A stretch of DNA of 64,000 nucleotides from Pelagibacteraceae bacterium (lineage in GTDB: Bacteria; Pseudomonadota; Alphaproteobacteria; Pelagibacterales; Pelagibacteraceae): NCBI GenBank assembly GCA_009693705.1, contig SHWS01000006.1:1-64000 (forward strand). The letters run 5' to 3'. Shown piece by piece: positions 18,661-26,787 of the stretch (position 1 is the first letter of the stretch; every line of letters starts with the position of its first letter). Under the pieces are notes generated by a model. The model was not told the origin of the DNA. It searched no databases and saw only the letters and a list, made by a program, of their open reading frames with translations. The translations under genes were made by a program, and so were the position numbers.

Positions 18661-20337
18661 TTAAGTTGTTTTAACTGTAGTTCTTTTCATAATAAAGATT
18701 TGTTGAGCCATAGTTAATACGTTACTAACAGTCCAATAAATTACTAGCCCTGCTGGAAAAGGAGCCAAGATTACGGTTAGGAAAAGTGGAAAAAACAAAA
18801 ATATTTTTGCCTGGATTGGATCTGTTGGTGCAGGATTTAATTTTTGCTGGATAAACATTGTTATACCCATAGCAATTGGCCATGCGCCAATTATTAAAAA
18901 GGACGGAACATCATATGGCAATAAACCAAATAAATTAAATAATGAAGTTGGATCTTTTTCTGATAAATCTTTTATCCAACCATAAAAAGGCATCTGTCTC
19001 ATTTCGATAGTTACAAACAAAACTTTATATAGTGCAAAAAATACTGGAATTTGAACTATAATCGGTAAACAACCGGACATTGGATTTACTTTTTCTTTTT
19101 TATAGAGACTCATCATCTCTTGTTGAAATTTCATTTTGTCATCTTTATGTAACTCTTTTAGTCTTGCTATTTCAGGCTGCAGAGCCTTCATTTTTGCCAT
19201 ACTTCTAAATGAAAAATTGGCTAAAGGAAAAAATGCTAAACGAATGCAAATAGTGATTGCAATAATGGCCAAGCCATAATTTCCTAAAAGATTAAAGAAA
19301 TAATCTATACCAAAAAATAAAGGTTTCGTTATGAAATATAAATATCCCCAATCAATAACTAGATCGAATTTATTTATATCTAAACTTTTTGCATATCCAT
19401 CAATAATATTTACTCTTTTAGCGGCAACAATTATTTGTATTTCTTCTTCAATGCTTAAATTTTTTTTAAGCTCAAGTGGTTTAGTTAGGATAAAATTTAC
19501 TCTAAATTTATTTTGATAATCAAATGTAGTTTTAAATTCTTTTCCTTTAGAAGGAATTAATGAAGTAATCCAATACTTATCTCCAATGCCAACCCACCCA
19601 GCTTGGGCAGTTTTGCTAAACTTTTTTTCTTTAATGTCTTTATAATCTTCCTCAATTAATTCTCCATCAAGATCAGCAATTAAACCCTCATGAAGGATAT
19701 AAAAGTTAGATATTTGTGGAATTTTGTTTCTTATGATTTGTCCATATGGATAAAGATCATACGTTTGATCAGTTGAATTAATAACCCTTTGCTTGATAGT
19801 GAATAAGAATTTATCATCTAAAAATATTTCTTTTTCAAAGGTAATTCCTTGGTTATTTGACCATGATAATGTAATTGGTGATTGATCTGTTAGTTTTTTA
19901 TTTCCCGATATAGACCAAATTGTATCAGCATTTGGCATATCAATATTTTTATCAGTAGTTACAAATCCACTCTCAACTAAGTAACCGTCTTCTATATTTC
20001 TTGGACTTAAAAGATTTACTTTTTCTTTACCATTAAGACTGACGTTATATTCTTTAAATGTTAAGTCATCTATTGTGGCACCCTTTAAAGAAATAGATCC
20101 AATAACACTTTTATTTTCAAATTGGATTCTGGCATTTTGATTTAGTGCTTCTTCTCTTGAGATTTGAACTATATCTTCTTTTTGTTCTAAACTAGGAGAG
20201 TCAGCATTTCGTTCAACTTTGCTTTGCTCAGCTAAATTTTTTTTAATTGTCACTGGATCTTGCTGAAAAAATAAAGAATATAAAATTACAACTGCTGCTG
20301 ACAAAGATATTGCTGCAATGAGGTTTTTTGTTTCCAT
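18661..20337 (-). CDS. yidC: Membrane protein insertase YidC
   Basis: Inner-membrane insertase that assists SecYEG and inserts small membrane proteins alone. An N-terminal membrane anchor (about 5-24) is followed by a large periplasmic domain and five C-terminal membrane segments beginning GNYGLAIIAITICIRLAFFPL, with the cytoplasmic loop rich in KMKALQPEIARL and the signature NPMSGCLPIIVQIPVFFALY. At 558 aa it is a full Gram-negative YidC. It lies in the conserved rpmH-rnpA-yidD-yidC cluster, its start overlapping the yidD stop by one base. Confidence 0.96.
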   Translation of the reverse strand: METKNLIAAISLSAAVVILYSLFFQQDPVTIKKNLAEQSKVERNADSPSLEQKEDIVQISREEALNQNARIQFENKSVIGSISLKGATIDDLTFKEYNVSLNGKEKVNLLSPRNIEDGYLVESGFVTTDKNIDMPNADTIWSISGNKKLTDQSPITLSWSNNQGITFEKEIFLDDKFLFTIKQRVINSTDQTYDLYPYGQIIRNKIPQISNFYILHEGLIADLDGELIEEDYKDIKEKKFSKTAQAGWVGIGDKYWITSLIPSKGKEFKTTFDYQNKFRVNFILTKPLELKKNLSIEEEIQIIVAAKRVNIIDGYAKSLDINKFDLVIDWGYLYFITKPLFFGIDYFFNLLGNYGLAIIAITICIRLAFFPLANFSFRSMAKMKALQPEIARLKELHKDDKMKFQQEMMSLYKKEKVNPMSGCLPIIVQIPVFFALYKVLFVTIEMRQMPFYGWIKDLSEKDPTSLFNLFGLLPYDVPSFLIIGAWPIAMGITMFIQQKLNPAPTDPIQAKIFLFFPLFLTVILAPFPAGLVIYWTVSNVLTMAQQIFIMKRTTVKTT

Positions 20338-20588
20338 TATTTTCTATTTTTGATTTCTTTAATAACAGGATCAAAGCCCTCGCCACCACCTAAAAATTTA
20401 ATTGGATGACAGGATGCAATCCTTTTAAAACTCATAAATAAACCTTTTCTTAAACCATAAATTTTTAGAGCTTCGATGGAGTATTCTGAACACGTTGGCA
20501 AGTATCTGCAGGAATGTCCTAATAGAGGACTAATTAAATATTTATAGCTTTTTATTATTTTAATTAAAATATGAGTGATCATGTTCAT
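20337..20588 (-). CDS. yidD: Membrane protein insertion efficiency factor YidD
   Basis: An 83-aa protein with the compact cysteine-containing core of Yid[36 protein letters not shown], and [18 protein letters not shown]. YidD binds the inner face of the membrane and helps YidC-dependent insertion. Its position between rnpA and yidC with single-base overlaps on both sides is the normal arrangement. Confidence 0.95.
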   Translation of the reverse strand: MNMITHILIKIIKSYKYLISPLLGHSCRYLPTCSEYSIEALKIYGLRKGLFMSFKRIASCHPIKFLGGGEGFDPVIKEIKNRK

Positions 20589-20929
20589 TATTTAATTTTT
20601 TTAAAATCCTGAAATAGAGTTTCTTTTATTTTTGTAAACTCATTATCTAACATAGTTGGCTTAGCAATAACAAGGTATGAATAGTTAAATTTTAAAGATA
20701 TTTTTTTAACTGCTTCGTTTATTATATTTTTTAATCTTCTTTTAATTTTGTTTCTTTTAACTGCATTACCAATTTTCTTTTTAGTAACAAAACTAATATT
20801 TAACCTATCATTATTTTTAAGGCTTAAGTTACCAAAAAAAATTGTTACATATTTGTTGGATATCTTGTTTTGTTTTAAAAGATTTTTGAATTCTTCGTTT
20901 TTAGAAAGAGCAAGTATTTTGCTTTTCAT
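20588..20929 (-). CDS. rnpA: Ribonuclease P protein component
   Basis: Protein subunit of RNase P, which trims tRNA 5' leaders. Of 113 aa; the conserved basic signature appears as [20 protein letters not shown], preceded by FVTKK and followed by the YLVIAKP strand typical of the fold. It lies 10 nt downstream of rpmH, as in most bacteria. Strongly Lys/Asn-rich in line with the genome's composition. Confidence 0.94.
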   Translation of the reverse strand: MKSKILALSKNEEFKNLLKQNKISNKYVTIFFGNLSLKNNDRLNISFVTKKKIGNAVKRNKIKRRLKNIINEAVKKISLKFNYSYLVIAKPTMLDNEFTKIKETLFQDFKKIK

Positions 20930-20939
20930 TTACTAAAGC

Positions 20940-21104
20940 TTATTTTCTTTTTTTTCTGGTAGCGCTTGAGGATACTGTTAGATGTTTTCTACCTTTATTT
21001 CTTCTTCTTTTAATTAGTTTTTTTCCACCATGAGTTTTCATTTTAGAACGAAACCCATGCTTTTTAAGTCTTTTAACTTTTTTTGGTTGCCAGGTTCTTT
21101 TCAT
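20940..21104 (-). CDS. rpmH: 50S ribosomal protein L34
   Basis: A 54-aa frame on the minus strand beginning [19 protein letters not shown], continuing through [19 protein letters not shown]. This is unmistakable L34; the family usually has KRTxQPSxxxRxRxHGFRxRMxTxxGRxxLxxRRxKGRxxL. The usual 44 residues are followed by about ten extra basic and Ser-rich residues ([11 protein letters not shown]), a modest C-terminal extension. It is the first gene of the rnpA-yidD-yidC transcript. Confidence 0.96.
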   Translation of the reverse strand: MKRTWQPKKVKRLKKHGFRSKMKTHGGKKLIKRRRNKGRKHLTVSSSATRKKRK

Positions 21105-21197
21105 TAAATATTTTAAATTTTTTTATTAAATTTTGCCAGTTATAGTAATTAAATATATAAATAGCAAACAGAAGATTTATTATTATCACAATAATTA

Positions 21198-21917
21198 ATG
21201 GAAAAAGCTAAAAAAATTAAAATATCTATAGGGTTATTTTATTTTATGGCTGTTTGCTTATTTCTTTATTTTTTATTTTCTAAATTTAGCCTTGAAGAAA
21301 TTACTAGCTATGAGTTTATCAAAAACAATAGAGAATATTTTTTTCATTTAAGACAATCAAATATATTCTTGTTATCAATTTTTTTTATTCTTTTTGTCAT
21401 TGTTTGGGTTTTAGCTGGAGGATTTGGAACACCCCTTGCTTTGTTTGCAGGATTTATTTTTGGAAAATGGTTGGCTTTATTGGTCTTAACTATCGGCATG
21501 TCAATAGGCGCAACAGGTTTATATATTTTTGCAAATTATTTTTTAAAAGACTTTATAAAAGAAAAATTTTTAAATAAATTTAAAAATTTAGAATTGAAGT
21601 TTAAAAAATCAGAATTTTTTTATTTGTTAATTTATAGGTTTGTTGGAGGTATTCCTTTTGTGGTATCAAATGTTTTTCCGTGTATATTTAATGTAAAAAT
21701 TTATAATTTTTTTTGGTCAACATTAATAGGAATTATGCCATCACTGTTTGTGGTTATTTCGATTGGTAGTGGTCTTGAAAAAATCATAGAGCAAAATTTA
21801 GAAGTGCCTACTTTTATAAGTCTTATTACTGCGCCGGATATTTATATTCCTTTGCTTGCTTTTGGAGGTTTGATTTTAATAACATTTTTTTTAAGAAAGT
21901 TTTTTTACAGGAATTAA
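21198..21917 (+). CDS. TVP38/TMEM64 (VTT-domain) membrane protein
   Basis: A 239-aa polytopic membrane protein. One N-terminal helix (about 10-30) is followed by helices around 55-75, 80-100, 105-120, and two near the C-terminus. The VTT signature region reads LAGGFGTPLALFAGFIFGKW, and FVGGIPFVVSN is a second conserved reentrant motif. Bacterial DedA/TMEM64 relatives are implicated in membrane lipid and proton-gradient homeostasis, and some are proposed lipid scramblases. It is divergent from rpmH across 93 bp and is followed immediately by a structured RNA element. Confidence 0.85.
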   Translation: MEKAKKIKISIGLFYFMAVCLFLYFLFSKFSLEEITSYEFIKNNREYFFHLRQSNIFLLSIFFILFVIVWVLAGGFGTPLALFAGFIFGKWLALLVLTIGMSIGATGLYIFANYFLKDFIKEKFLNKFKNLELKFKKSEFFYLLIYRFVGGIPFVVSNVFPCIFNVKIYNFFWSTLIGIMPSLFVVISIGSGLEKIIEQNLEVPTFISLITAPDIYIPLLAFGGLILITFFLRKFFYRN

Positions 21918-21996
21918 GTATGGTGCTCCCACCCTGTACTGACCAGGGAATTAGTCATTACCAATGACTTGATATACCATTTATCTATAGGAGCAA
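21918..21996 (+). ncRNA. Unassigned structured RNA with possible pseudoknot
   Basis: Within 80 nt after the TVP38 stop there are four sets of complementary segments: ATGGT (21920-21924) with ACCAT (21976-21980); TGCTCC (21924-21929) with GGAGCA (21990-21995); hairpin CCCTG (21932-21936)/CAGGG (21944-21948); and hairpin AGTCATT (21953-21959)/AATGACT (21963-21969). The first two pairings cross, which would make a pseudoknot enclosing two hairpins, and the last strand holds a Shine-Dalgarno-like GGAG. GC content is above the surroundings. It matches no riboswitch, tRNA, 6S or SRP consensus that I know. Strand is assumed; it could be a cis-regulator, a 3' UTR element or a small RNA. Confidence 0.5.
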
Positions 21997-22094
21997 TTTA
22001 AACAAATTGTCTTTTATTCACAATAAAGCATTTTTTTCAAAATATTGCCTTAATTTTTTAATAAATATGATTTATATTTATTTAATAAAATTTT

Positions 22095-22298
22095 ATGGGC
22101 ATTCATTACGATTATAAATCTACTAAAGGCAACAAGCTTATGGAAAAGCAAGCTAAAAGAGAAAAAAAGCTTGCTGAAAAAAAAGCTAAACGGCTAGCTA
22201 AACAAGATCCAAAAAAACCTGAACCATTAAAAGAAAAGCCTTTAGATGCATCGCAGCCTATTACTTTAGACTTTCTAACTAATCCTAATAAAGAATGA
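22095..22298 (+). CDS. Small lysine-rich hypothetical protein, 67 aa
   Basis: A 67-aa protein (or 52 aa from the internal ATG at 22140) with a strongly basic helical middle (MEKQAKREKKLAEKKAKRLA) and a proline-containing tail ending [13 protein letters not shown]. Family not recognised. The stop overlaps the start of the next tiny gene as ATGA (22295-22298), and that gene in turn abuts dcd, so the three look co-translated. The choice of start is open: ATG 22095 gives an extra Tyr/Asp-rich lead that may or may not be real. Confidence 0.6.
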   Translation: MGIHYDYKSTKGNKLMEKQAKREKKLAEKKAKRLAKQDPKKPEPLKEKPLDASQPITLDFLTNPNKE

Positions 22299-22396
22299 GT
22301 ATTAAAGATAAAAATGAGCAATTAAGTATTGCCTTAAGAAAAAACTTAAAAAAAAGAAAACTTTTCCAAAAGAAAATTAAAAAGAAAACTAAATAA
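22295..22396 (+). CDS. Tiny basic protein, 33 aa
   Basis: ATG at 22295 opens a 33-codon frame: [20 protein letters not shown] followed by [13 protein letters not shown] and TAA. Eighteen Lys/Arg residues in 33 indicate nucleic-acid or ribosome contact if translated. Alphaproteobacteria often carry a similar short protein with an ALRxNLxRRK core, which makes this frame likely to be real. It is linked to the upstream gene by an ATGA overlap and to dcd by TAATG at 22394-22398, so it is a translationally coupled spacer gene. No function known. Confidence 0.55.
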   Translation: MSIKDKNEQLSIALRKNLKKRKLFQKKIKKKTK

Positions 22397-22950
22397 TGTC
22401 AGTTCTTTCCGATAAGTGGATAAGAAAAATGTCCAAAGAAGAAGGAATGATTTCCCCATTTGAAGAAAAACAAGTTAGAGGAGATAGTATTTCATATGGT
22501 TTATCTTCATTTGGATATGACGCAAGAGTTGCGGATGAATTTAAAATATTTACTAATGTAAATTCAGAGGTTGTTGATCCTAAAAATTTTAAAGCAACAA
22601 ATTTTGTAACTAAAAATGTTGCCGAGTGCATTATCCCACCAAATTCATTTGTATTAGCAAGAACGGTTGAAAGGTTTAAAATACCAAACGATGTGTTGGT
22701 AATTTGTTTAGGAAAATCTACTTATGCAAGATGTGGAATAATAGTAAACGTTACTCCACTAGAACCAGGATGGGAAGGTTATGTAACCCTCGAGTTTTCT
22801 AATACAACACCTTTACCAGCAAAAATATACGCTAATGAGGGAGTTGCTCAGTTCATTTTTTTACAAGGAAATGAAAAGCCAGAGGTGACTTATGCTGACC
22901 GGAATGGAAAGTATATGGGTCAAACTGGAGTAACATTGCCCAAAGTGTAA
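22396..22950 (+). CDS. dcd: dCTP deaminase
   Basis: Deaminates dCTP to dUTP, supplying the thymidylate pathway. The 184-aa protein carries [20 protein letters not shown] and [25 protein letters not shown], the conserved core with the catalytic Glu in the trimeric dUTPase-like fold, and ends with [11 protein letters not shown]. It is separated from murA by 2 nt. The start is fixed by the TAATG overlap with the upstream tiny gene. Confidence 0.95.
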   Translation: MSVLSDKWIRKMSKEEGMISPFEEKQVRGDSISYGLSSFGYDARVADEFKIFTNVNSEVVDPKNFKATNFVTKNVAECIIPPNSFVLARTVERFKIPNDVLVICLGKSTYARCGIIVNVTPLEPGWEGYVTLEFSNTTPLPAKIYANEGVAQFIFLQGNEKPEVTYADRNGKYMGQTGVTLPKV

Positions 22951-22952
22951 AC

Positions 22953-24206
22953 ATGCAAAAATTAGAGGTCTTTGGAGCAAACAAGCTTAAGGGAAAAATC
23001 AAGATATCAGGTTCTAAAAATGCATCGCTAGCAATTTTAGCTGCAACACTCTTGTCTAATAAAAAAATATATTTAAAAAATTTGCCAAAAGTAAGAGATA
23101 TTGAAACGATGATTAATTTACTAGAGTCATTAGGTTCAAAAATTAACTTTACCCAAAAAAATTTAATTATAGATAATTCTAATCAAAATAAGAAAATCGC
23201 TTCTTATAATTTAGTTAAAACAATGCGTGCGGGAATATTGGTTCTTGGACCTTTATTAGCAAAACTTGGTTCAGCAAAAGTTTCTTTACCTGGCGGATGT
23301 GCAATTGGAACAAGACCAATTGATATTCATTTAAATGCTTTATCTAAACTTGGTGTAAAATATAAAATTTTTCAAGGTTATGTTCATGCAACAGCACCAA
23401 AAGGATTAAAAGGATCTAAAATTCGTTTTCCGACCATATCAGTGGGTGCTACTGAAAATTTAATTATTGCCGCAAGTTTTGCAAAGGGAATTACAGTTCT
23501 TTCAAATTGCGCTATTGAACCTGAAATAAATGATTTAATTAATTTTTTAAACCAAATGGGATGTAATATTCAATGGATTTCTAAAAGAACTATTCAAATT
23601 AAAGGTGTTGCAACGGTTAAAGAAACTAATTATTCAGTAATGTTTGATAGGATTGAAGCTGGTACGTACTTAATTGCAGCTGCAATTACACAAGGAAATT
23701 TAAAAATACAAAATGTTATTCCAAGTATTCTCAAAACTGAAATTAATATTTTAAAAAAAATAGGCGCAATAATTAATATTAAAAAACAAGAAATTCATAT
23801 TATTGGGGGTAGAAAAATTAAAAATATGAACATTAAGACAGCGCCATATCCAGGATTTCCTACTGATTTACAGGCTCAAATTATGGTATTACTTTGTAAA
23901 GCGAATAAAAAATCTTTAATTATAGAAAATATATTTGAAAATAGATTTATGCATGTTGCAGAATTAAATCGAATGGGAGCTAAAATTTCAACAAATGGAA
24001 ACAAAGCTATTATTGAAGGTAATACTAAATTTATGGCTGCAGAACTAATGGCAACTGATTTAAGAGCCTCTGTATCACTTATTTTAGCAGCTCTTACTGC
24101 GAAAGGTAAATCAGTAATTAATAGGATTTATCATCTTGATCGAGGTTATGAGAATATAGAAAAGAAATTAAAAAATGTAGGTGCGAAAATTAGACGGGTT
24201 AATTAA
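22953..24206 (+). CDS. murA: UDP-N-acetylglucosamine 1-carboxyvinyltransferase
   Basis: First committed step of peptidoglycan synthesis, adding enolpyruvate to UDP-GlcNAc. The active-site Cys is present in LPGGCAIGTRPIDIH (fosfomycin target), Lys22-Asn23 in SGSKNASLAILAA, and the second half has APYPGFPTDLQAQIM and RGYENIE. The 417-aa two-domain protein is normal length. Its last base overlaps the start of the DUF2948 gene. The murA-DUF2948-hisD order is a recognisable alphaproteobacterial block. Confidence 0.96.
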   Translation: MQKLEVFGANKLKGKIKISGSKNASLAILAATLLSNKKIYLKNLPKVRDIETMINLLESLGSKINFTQKNLIIDNSNQNKKIASYNLVKTMRAGILVLGPLLAKLGSAKVSLPGGCAIGTRPIDIHLNALSKLGVKYKIFQGYVHATAPKGLKGSKIRFPTISVGATENLIIAASFAKGITVLSNCAIEPEINDLINFLNQMGCNIQWISKRTIQIKGVATVKETNYSVMFDRIEAGTYLIAAAITQGNLKIQNVIPSILKTEINILKKIGAIINIKKQEIHIIGGRKIKNMNIKTAPYPGFPTDLQAQIMVLLCKANKKSLIIENIFENRFMHVAELNRMGAKISTNGNKAIIEGNTKFMAAELMATDLRASVSLILAALTAKGKSVINRIYHLDRGYENIEKKLKNVGAKIRRVN

Positions 24207-24601
24207 TGGAAAAGAAATATTTAGCAAAAATAATAGCAACTGATAGCGAAGGTCTGCAAATGATTTCAGCCTGCTGTGCAGGAGGTAAAGTCAAAATTGC
24301 TGACATTAAATATCTTAAATCTAATAAGATCTTTTTATTATCAGTTGAGCGAAATAGAGTTGAAACACAACAACAAGATAAAAAAATCATTAGTATTTGT
24401 AAATTTGATTATATAGATAAAGTTAAATCTAAAAATCTTGATCAAAAAAATCCAGAGTTAGTTTTAGAATTATTAGCGATAGATTATTTAAAGAATAATG
24501 ATGAGTTTGAAATTAACTTGTTTTTTCAAAATAATGCTCATATCTCTTTAAGCACTGAAGCAATTGAAGCAAGATTAGAAGATCAAAACGAAATTAGCTG
24601 A
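24206..24601 (+). CDS. DUF2948 family protein
   Basis: A 131-aa protein of a family found almost only in alphaproteobacteria, located between murA and hisD as expected. Visible family features are the N-terminal LAKIIATDSEGLQMISACCAG, the pattern FLLSVERNRVE, and the C-terminal EINLFFQNNAHISLSTEAIEARLED. Function is unknown; nothing catalytic stands out. One-base overlap with murA and 3 bp before hisD place it in the same transcript. Confidence 0.82.
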   Translation: MEKKYLAKIIATDSEGLQMISACCAGGKVKIADIKYLKSNKIFLLSVERNRVETQQQDKKIISICKFDYIDKVKSKNLDQKNPELVLELLAIDYLKNNDEFEINLFFQNNAHISLSTEAIEARLEDQNEIS

Positions 24602-24604
24602 TTA

Positions 24605-25885
24605 ATGAAAATAATAAAAAATATTAGTAAAAATTTTGATAAAGTTTTAGATAATTTATTATCTCAAAGAACAAATAAACTTAAATTAAGCTCTGGATCT
24701 GTCACCAACATTATAAAAGATGTTAAAAAAAATGGCGATAAAGCTTTATTAAAGTATGAAAAAAAATTTAATAAAAACAATACAATAATTCCAACTGAAA
24801 ATGAAATTGCAAAATCAATAGCTTCGTTAGATAAAAAAGTAAAACAAGCAATTGATCTTGCTTATAGTCGAATTTATAAATTTCATTCCTTACAAAAATT
24901 TAAAAATATTTCTTATACTGATAAGTTTAAAAATAAACTTGAATATAAATATTTACCAATAGAGTCTGTTGCAATTTATGTACCAGGATCCTCAGCCTCA
25001 TATCCATCAAGTGTATTAATGAATGCAATTCCAGCAATTGTGGCTGGCGTTAAAAGAATTATAATGATTAATCCGGGATACAAGGGAAAACAAAATCCAG
25101 CAGTTTTATATGCTGCGCGAAAATGCAAGATTAAGGAAATTTATTCTATCGGCGGACCTTCAGCAATTGCAGCGGCCGCTTATGGAACTGATAAAATAAA
25201 AAAAGTTAATAAAATAGTTGGTCCTGGAAACGCTTATGTTGCAGCTGCAAAAAAAGAAGTTTTTGGAGATGTGGGGATTGAAGGAATGACCGCGGGTCCA
25301 AGTGAAATATTAATCGTTTGTGATCAATTTTCTAATCCAGAATGGGTTGCAAGTGATCTAATAGCTCAAGCAGAGCATGATTCTTTAGTTCAATGTATTT
25401 TAATTTCAAAAAATAAAGAATTTATTGAAAAAGTTAAATCAGAAATTACAAAACAATTTAAAGAAATTCCAAGAGCTTCGATTATTAGAAAAAGTTTAAT
25501 CAAAAATGGCATTTTAATTTATTTAAATTCTGATAAAAAAATTATTGAAACTGTTAATAAGATTGCACCAGAACATCTAGAGTTAAATGTACAAAATTAT
25601 AAATCGATTGTTTCAAAAATAAAAAATGCAGGCTCGATTTGTTTAGGAAAATATGCGGTAATGGCAATGACAGATTATAACGTTGGATCTAATCACGTAT
25701 TACCAACAAATGGTTCTGCTAAATATTCTAGCGGAATAAGTGTTAATGAATTTTACAAAAGAATTTCTTATATAAACTTATCAAAAAAGGGCATTGAAAG
25801 TCTTGGCCCATCAGTTATAACTCTTGCAAATTACGAAGGGTTAGTAGCGCATGCTCAATCTGTAAAAAAAAGAATTAGGAGATAA
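24605..25885 (+). CDS. hisD: Histidinol dehydrogenase
   Basis: Last two oxidation steps of histidine synthesis, from histidinol to histidine with NAD and zinc. Family motifs include [36 protein letters not shown], the substrate/NAD region GPSEILIV and the zinc/catalytic segment QAEHD, plus TAP-type EHLEL. Length 426 aa is normal. Other histidine genes (hisS-hisZ-hisG) follow about 0.9 kb downstream after infA, tRNA-Phe and cspA. Confidence 0.95.
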   Translation: MKIIKNISKNFDKVLDNLLSQRTNKLKLSSGSVTNIIKDVKKNGDKALLKYEKKFNKNNTIIPTENEIAKSIASLDKKVKQAIDLAYSRIYKFHSLQKFKNISYTDKFKNKLEYKYLPIESVAIYVPGSSASYPSSVLMNAIPAIVAGVKRIIMINPGYKGKQNPAVLYAARKCKIKEIYSIGGPSAIAAAAYGTDKIKKVNKIVGPGNAYVAAAKKEVFGDVGIEGMTAGPSEILIVCDQFSNPEWVASDLIAQAEHDSLVQCILISKNKEFIEKVKSEITKQFKEIPRASIIRKSLIKNGILIYLNSDKKIIETVNKIAPEHLELNVQNYKSIVSKIKNAGSICLGKYAVMAMTDYNVGSNHVLPTNGSAKYSSGISVNEFYKRISYINLSKKGIESLGPSVITLANYEGLVAHAQSVKKRIRR

Positions 25886-25890
25886 AATAT

Positions 25891-26106
25891 TTGTCAAAAC
25901 AAGACTTACTAGAATTTAAGGGAAAAGTTACAGACTTACTTCCGAATGCGATGTTTAGAGTTCAATTAGAAAATGGACATATGGTTACAGCTCACACAGC
26001 GGGTAAGTTAAGAAAAAACAGAATTAGAGTGTTACAAGGAGATAGCGTAACAGTAGAAATGACTCCCTATGATCTTACTAAAGGTAGAATAATCTTTAGA
26101 GGTTAG
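25891..26106 (+). CDS. infA: Translation initiation factor IF-1
   Basis: A 71-aa OB-fold protein that blocks the ribosomal A site during initiation. The sequence runs from [19 protein letters not shown] through [20 protein letters not shown] to [13 protein letters not shown], a textbook IF-1. The start codon is TTG (25891), with the upstream purine-rich AGGAGATAA at the hisD end serving as ribosome site. It follows hisD by 5 bp and precedes tRNA-Phe by 5 bp. Confidence 0.96.
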   Translation: MSKQDLLEFKGKVTDLLPNAMFRVQLENGHMVTAHTAGKLRKNRIRVLQGDSVTVEMTPYDLTKGRIIFRG

Positions 26107-26111
26107 TTTAT

Positions 26112-26186
26112 GGCTGAGTAGCTCAGGAGTAGAGCAGAGCCCTGAAAAGGCTTGTGTCGGGAGTGCGAATCTCTCCTCAGCCACCA
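26112..26186 (+). tRNA. tRNA-Phe (GAA)
   Basis: Cloverleaf: acceptor GGCTGAG/CTCAGCC, D-arm GCTC-AGGAGTA-GAGC, anticodon arm GAGCC-CTGAAAA-GGCTT with anticodon GAA, variable GTGTC, T-arm GGGAG-TGCGAAT-CTCTC, A73 and encoded CCA (26184-26186). All stems pair apart from G-U pairs. The T-loop reads TGC instead of the near-universal TTC, so position 55 is G. It begins 5 bp after infA and may be processed from the same transcript. Confidence 0.9.
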
Positions 26187-26267
26187 CCATCATTTTTCAT
26201 CTTGAAATTAATTAAAAAGAAATTAATTTTATCAGATAAATAATAAATTAAAGGATAAATAAATAAG

Positions 26268-26480
26268 ATGAGTACATTAAAAGGAACTGTAAAATGGTTT
26301 AATGGTAAAAAAGGCTTCGGCTTTATCGAACGAGAGGACAAGGAAAAAGATGCATTTGTTCATGCATCGGCCGTTAAAGCAGCAGGAATGCGTTTTCTTA
26401 ACGAAGGAGATAAGTTAGAATTCACATTAGAAGATGGTCCAAAAGGTCCTTCGGCAGTTAATCTAAAAAAAATAAGCTAA
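26268..26480 (+). CDS. cspA: Cold-shock-domain protein
   Basis: A 70-aa OB-fold RNA/ssDNA-binding protein. RNP1 is KGFGFIERE and RNP2 DAFVHASAV, preceded by GTVKWFNGKKG. Such proteins melt RNA structure and can act constitutively as well as in the cold. AAAGGATAAATAAATAAG upstream gives a fair ribosome site, and a strong terminator follows. The gene symbol reflects the family; which paralogue this is cannot be decided. Confidence 0.94.
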   Translation: MSTLKGTVKWFNGKKGFGFIEREDKEKDAFVHASAVKAAGMRFLNEGDKLEFTLEDGPKGPSAVNLKKIS

Positions 26481-26497
26481 TTAATATTAAATATTAT

Positions 26498-26540
26498 AAG
26501 GGTGTTTTATCTCCAAAAGTAGATAAGCACCCTTTTTTTT
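26498..26540 (+). terminator. Strong factor-independent terminator after cspA
   Basis: AAGGGTG pairs with CACCCTT and, further in, TTATCT with AGATAA, with a loop of about 8 nt, followed by eight T residues. This is the clearest terminator in the window. A second short hairpin (AGTCT-AAA-AGACT, 26563-26575, then T5) follows and may act as a backup. Confidence 0.85.
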
Positions 26541-26637
26541 ATTCTTGAATAATCTAAATTTCAGTCTAAAAGACTTTTTATGATTATAAATGTTAGATAC
26601 AAAAGCACATCAAGAAGTACTCATAGAATCTATTTCC

Positions 26638-26653
26638 ATAGCCTATAGGCTAT
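26638..26653. promoter_or_regulatory. Perfect 16-bp palindrome upstream of tRNA-His/hisS
   Basis: ATAGCCTATAGGCTAT is a perfect inverted repeat, located 10 bp before a TATAAT (26664-26669) that would be a good -10 for the tRNA-His-hisS-hisZ-hisG transcript. Its placement at the -35 region suggests an operator for a dimeric regulator. A palindrome of this length could also arise by chance about once in a window this size. Confidence 0.35.
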
Positions 26654-26707
26654 TTATTTATAATATAATTTTTAAATCCACATAAAATAATATAAAAAAC
26701 TAGTAAG

Positions 26708-26782
26708 GCCCCTGTGGTGAAATAGTAATCACGCAAGTTTGTGGAACTTGAGTCTTTGGTGCGATTCCAAGCGGGGGTACCA
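26708..26782 (+). tRNA. tRNA-His (GTG)
   Basis: Cloverleaf with acceptor GCCCCTG paired to CGGGGGT (terminal G1-U72), anticodon arm CAAGT-TTGTGGA-ACTTG with anticodon GTG, T-arm TTTGG-TGCGATT-CCAAG, A73 and encoded CCA (26780-26782). A73 and G1-U72 mean the canonical G-1:C73 identity pair of bacterial tRNA-His is missing, as known for most alphaproteobacteria outside Rickettsiales. As in the tRNA-Phe here, T-loop position 55 is G. hisS starts 5 nt after the CCA. Confidence 0.9.
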
Positions 26783-26787
26783 AAAAA

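Noticed and set aside
21918-21996. Reading the structured element as a tRNA, tmRNA piece or SRP RNA
   Set aside because: No T-loop TTC/TGC-GA pattern with CCA, no tmRNA tag or SRP domain IV core; SRP RNA is present at 52091.
22007-22117. TTG-initiated 36-codon frame after the GGAG of the structured RNA
   Set aside because: Spacing to the GGAG is about 13 nt, composition is that of random AT-rich DNA, and it overlaps the better-supported small gene.
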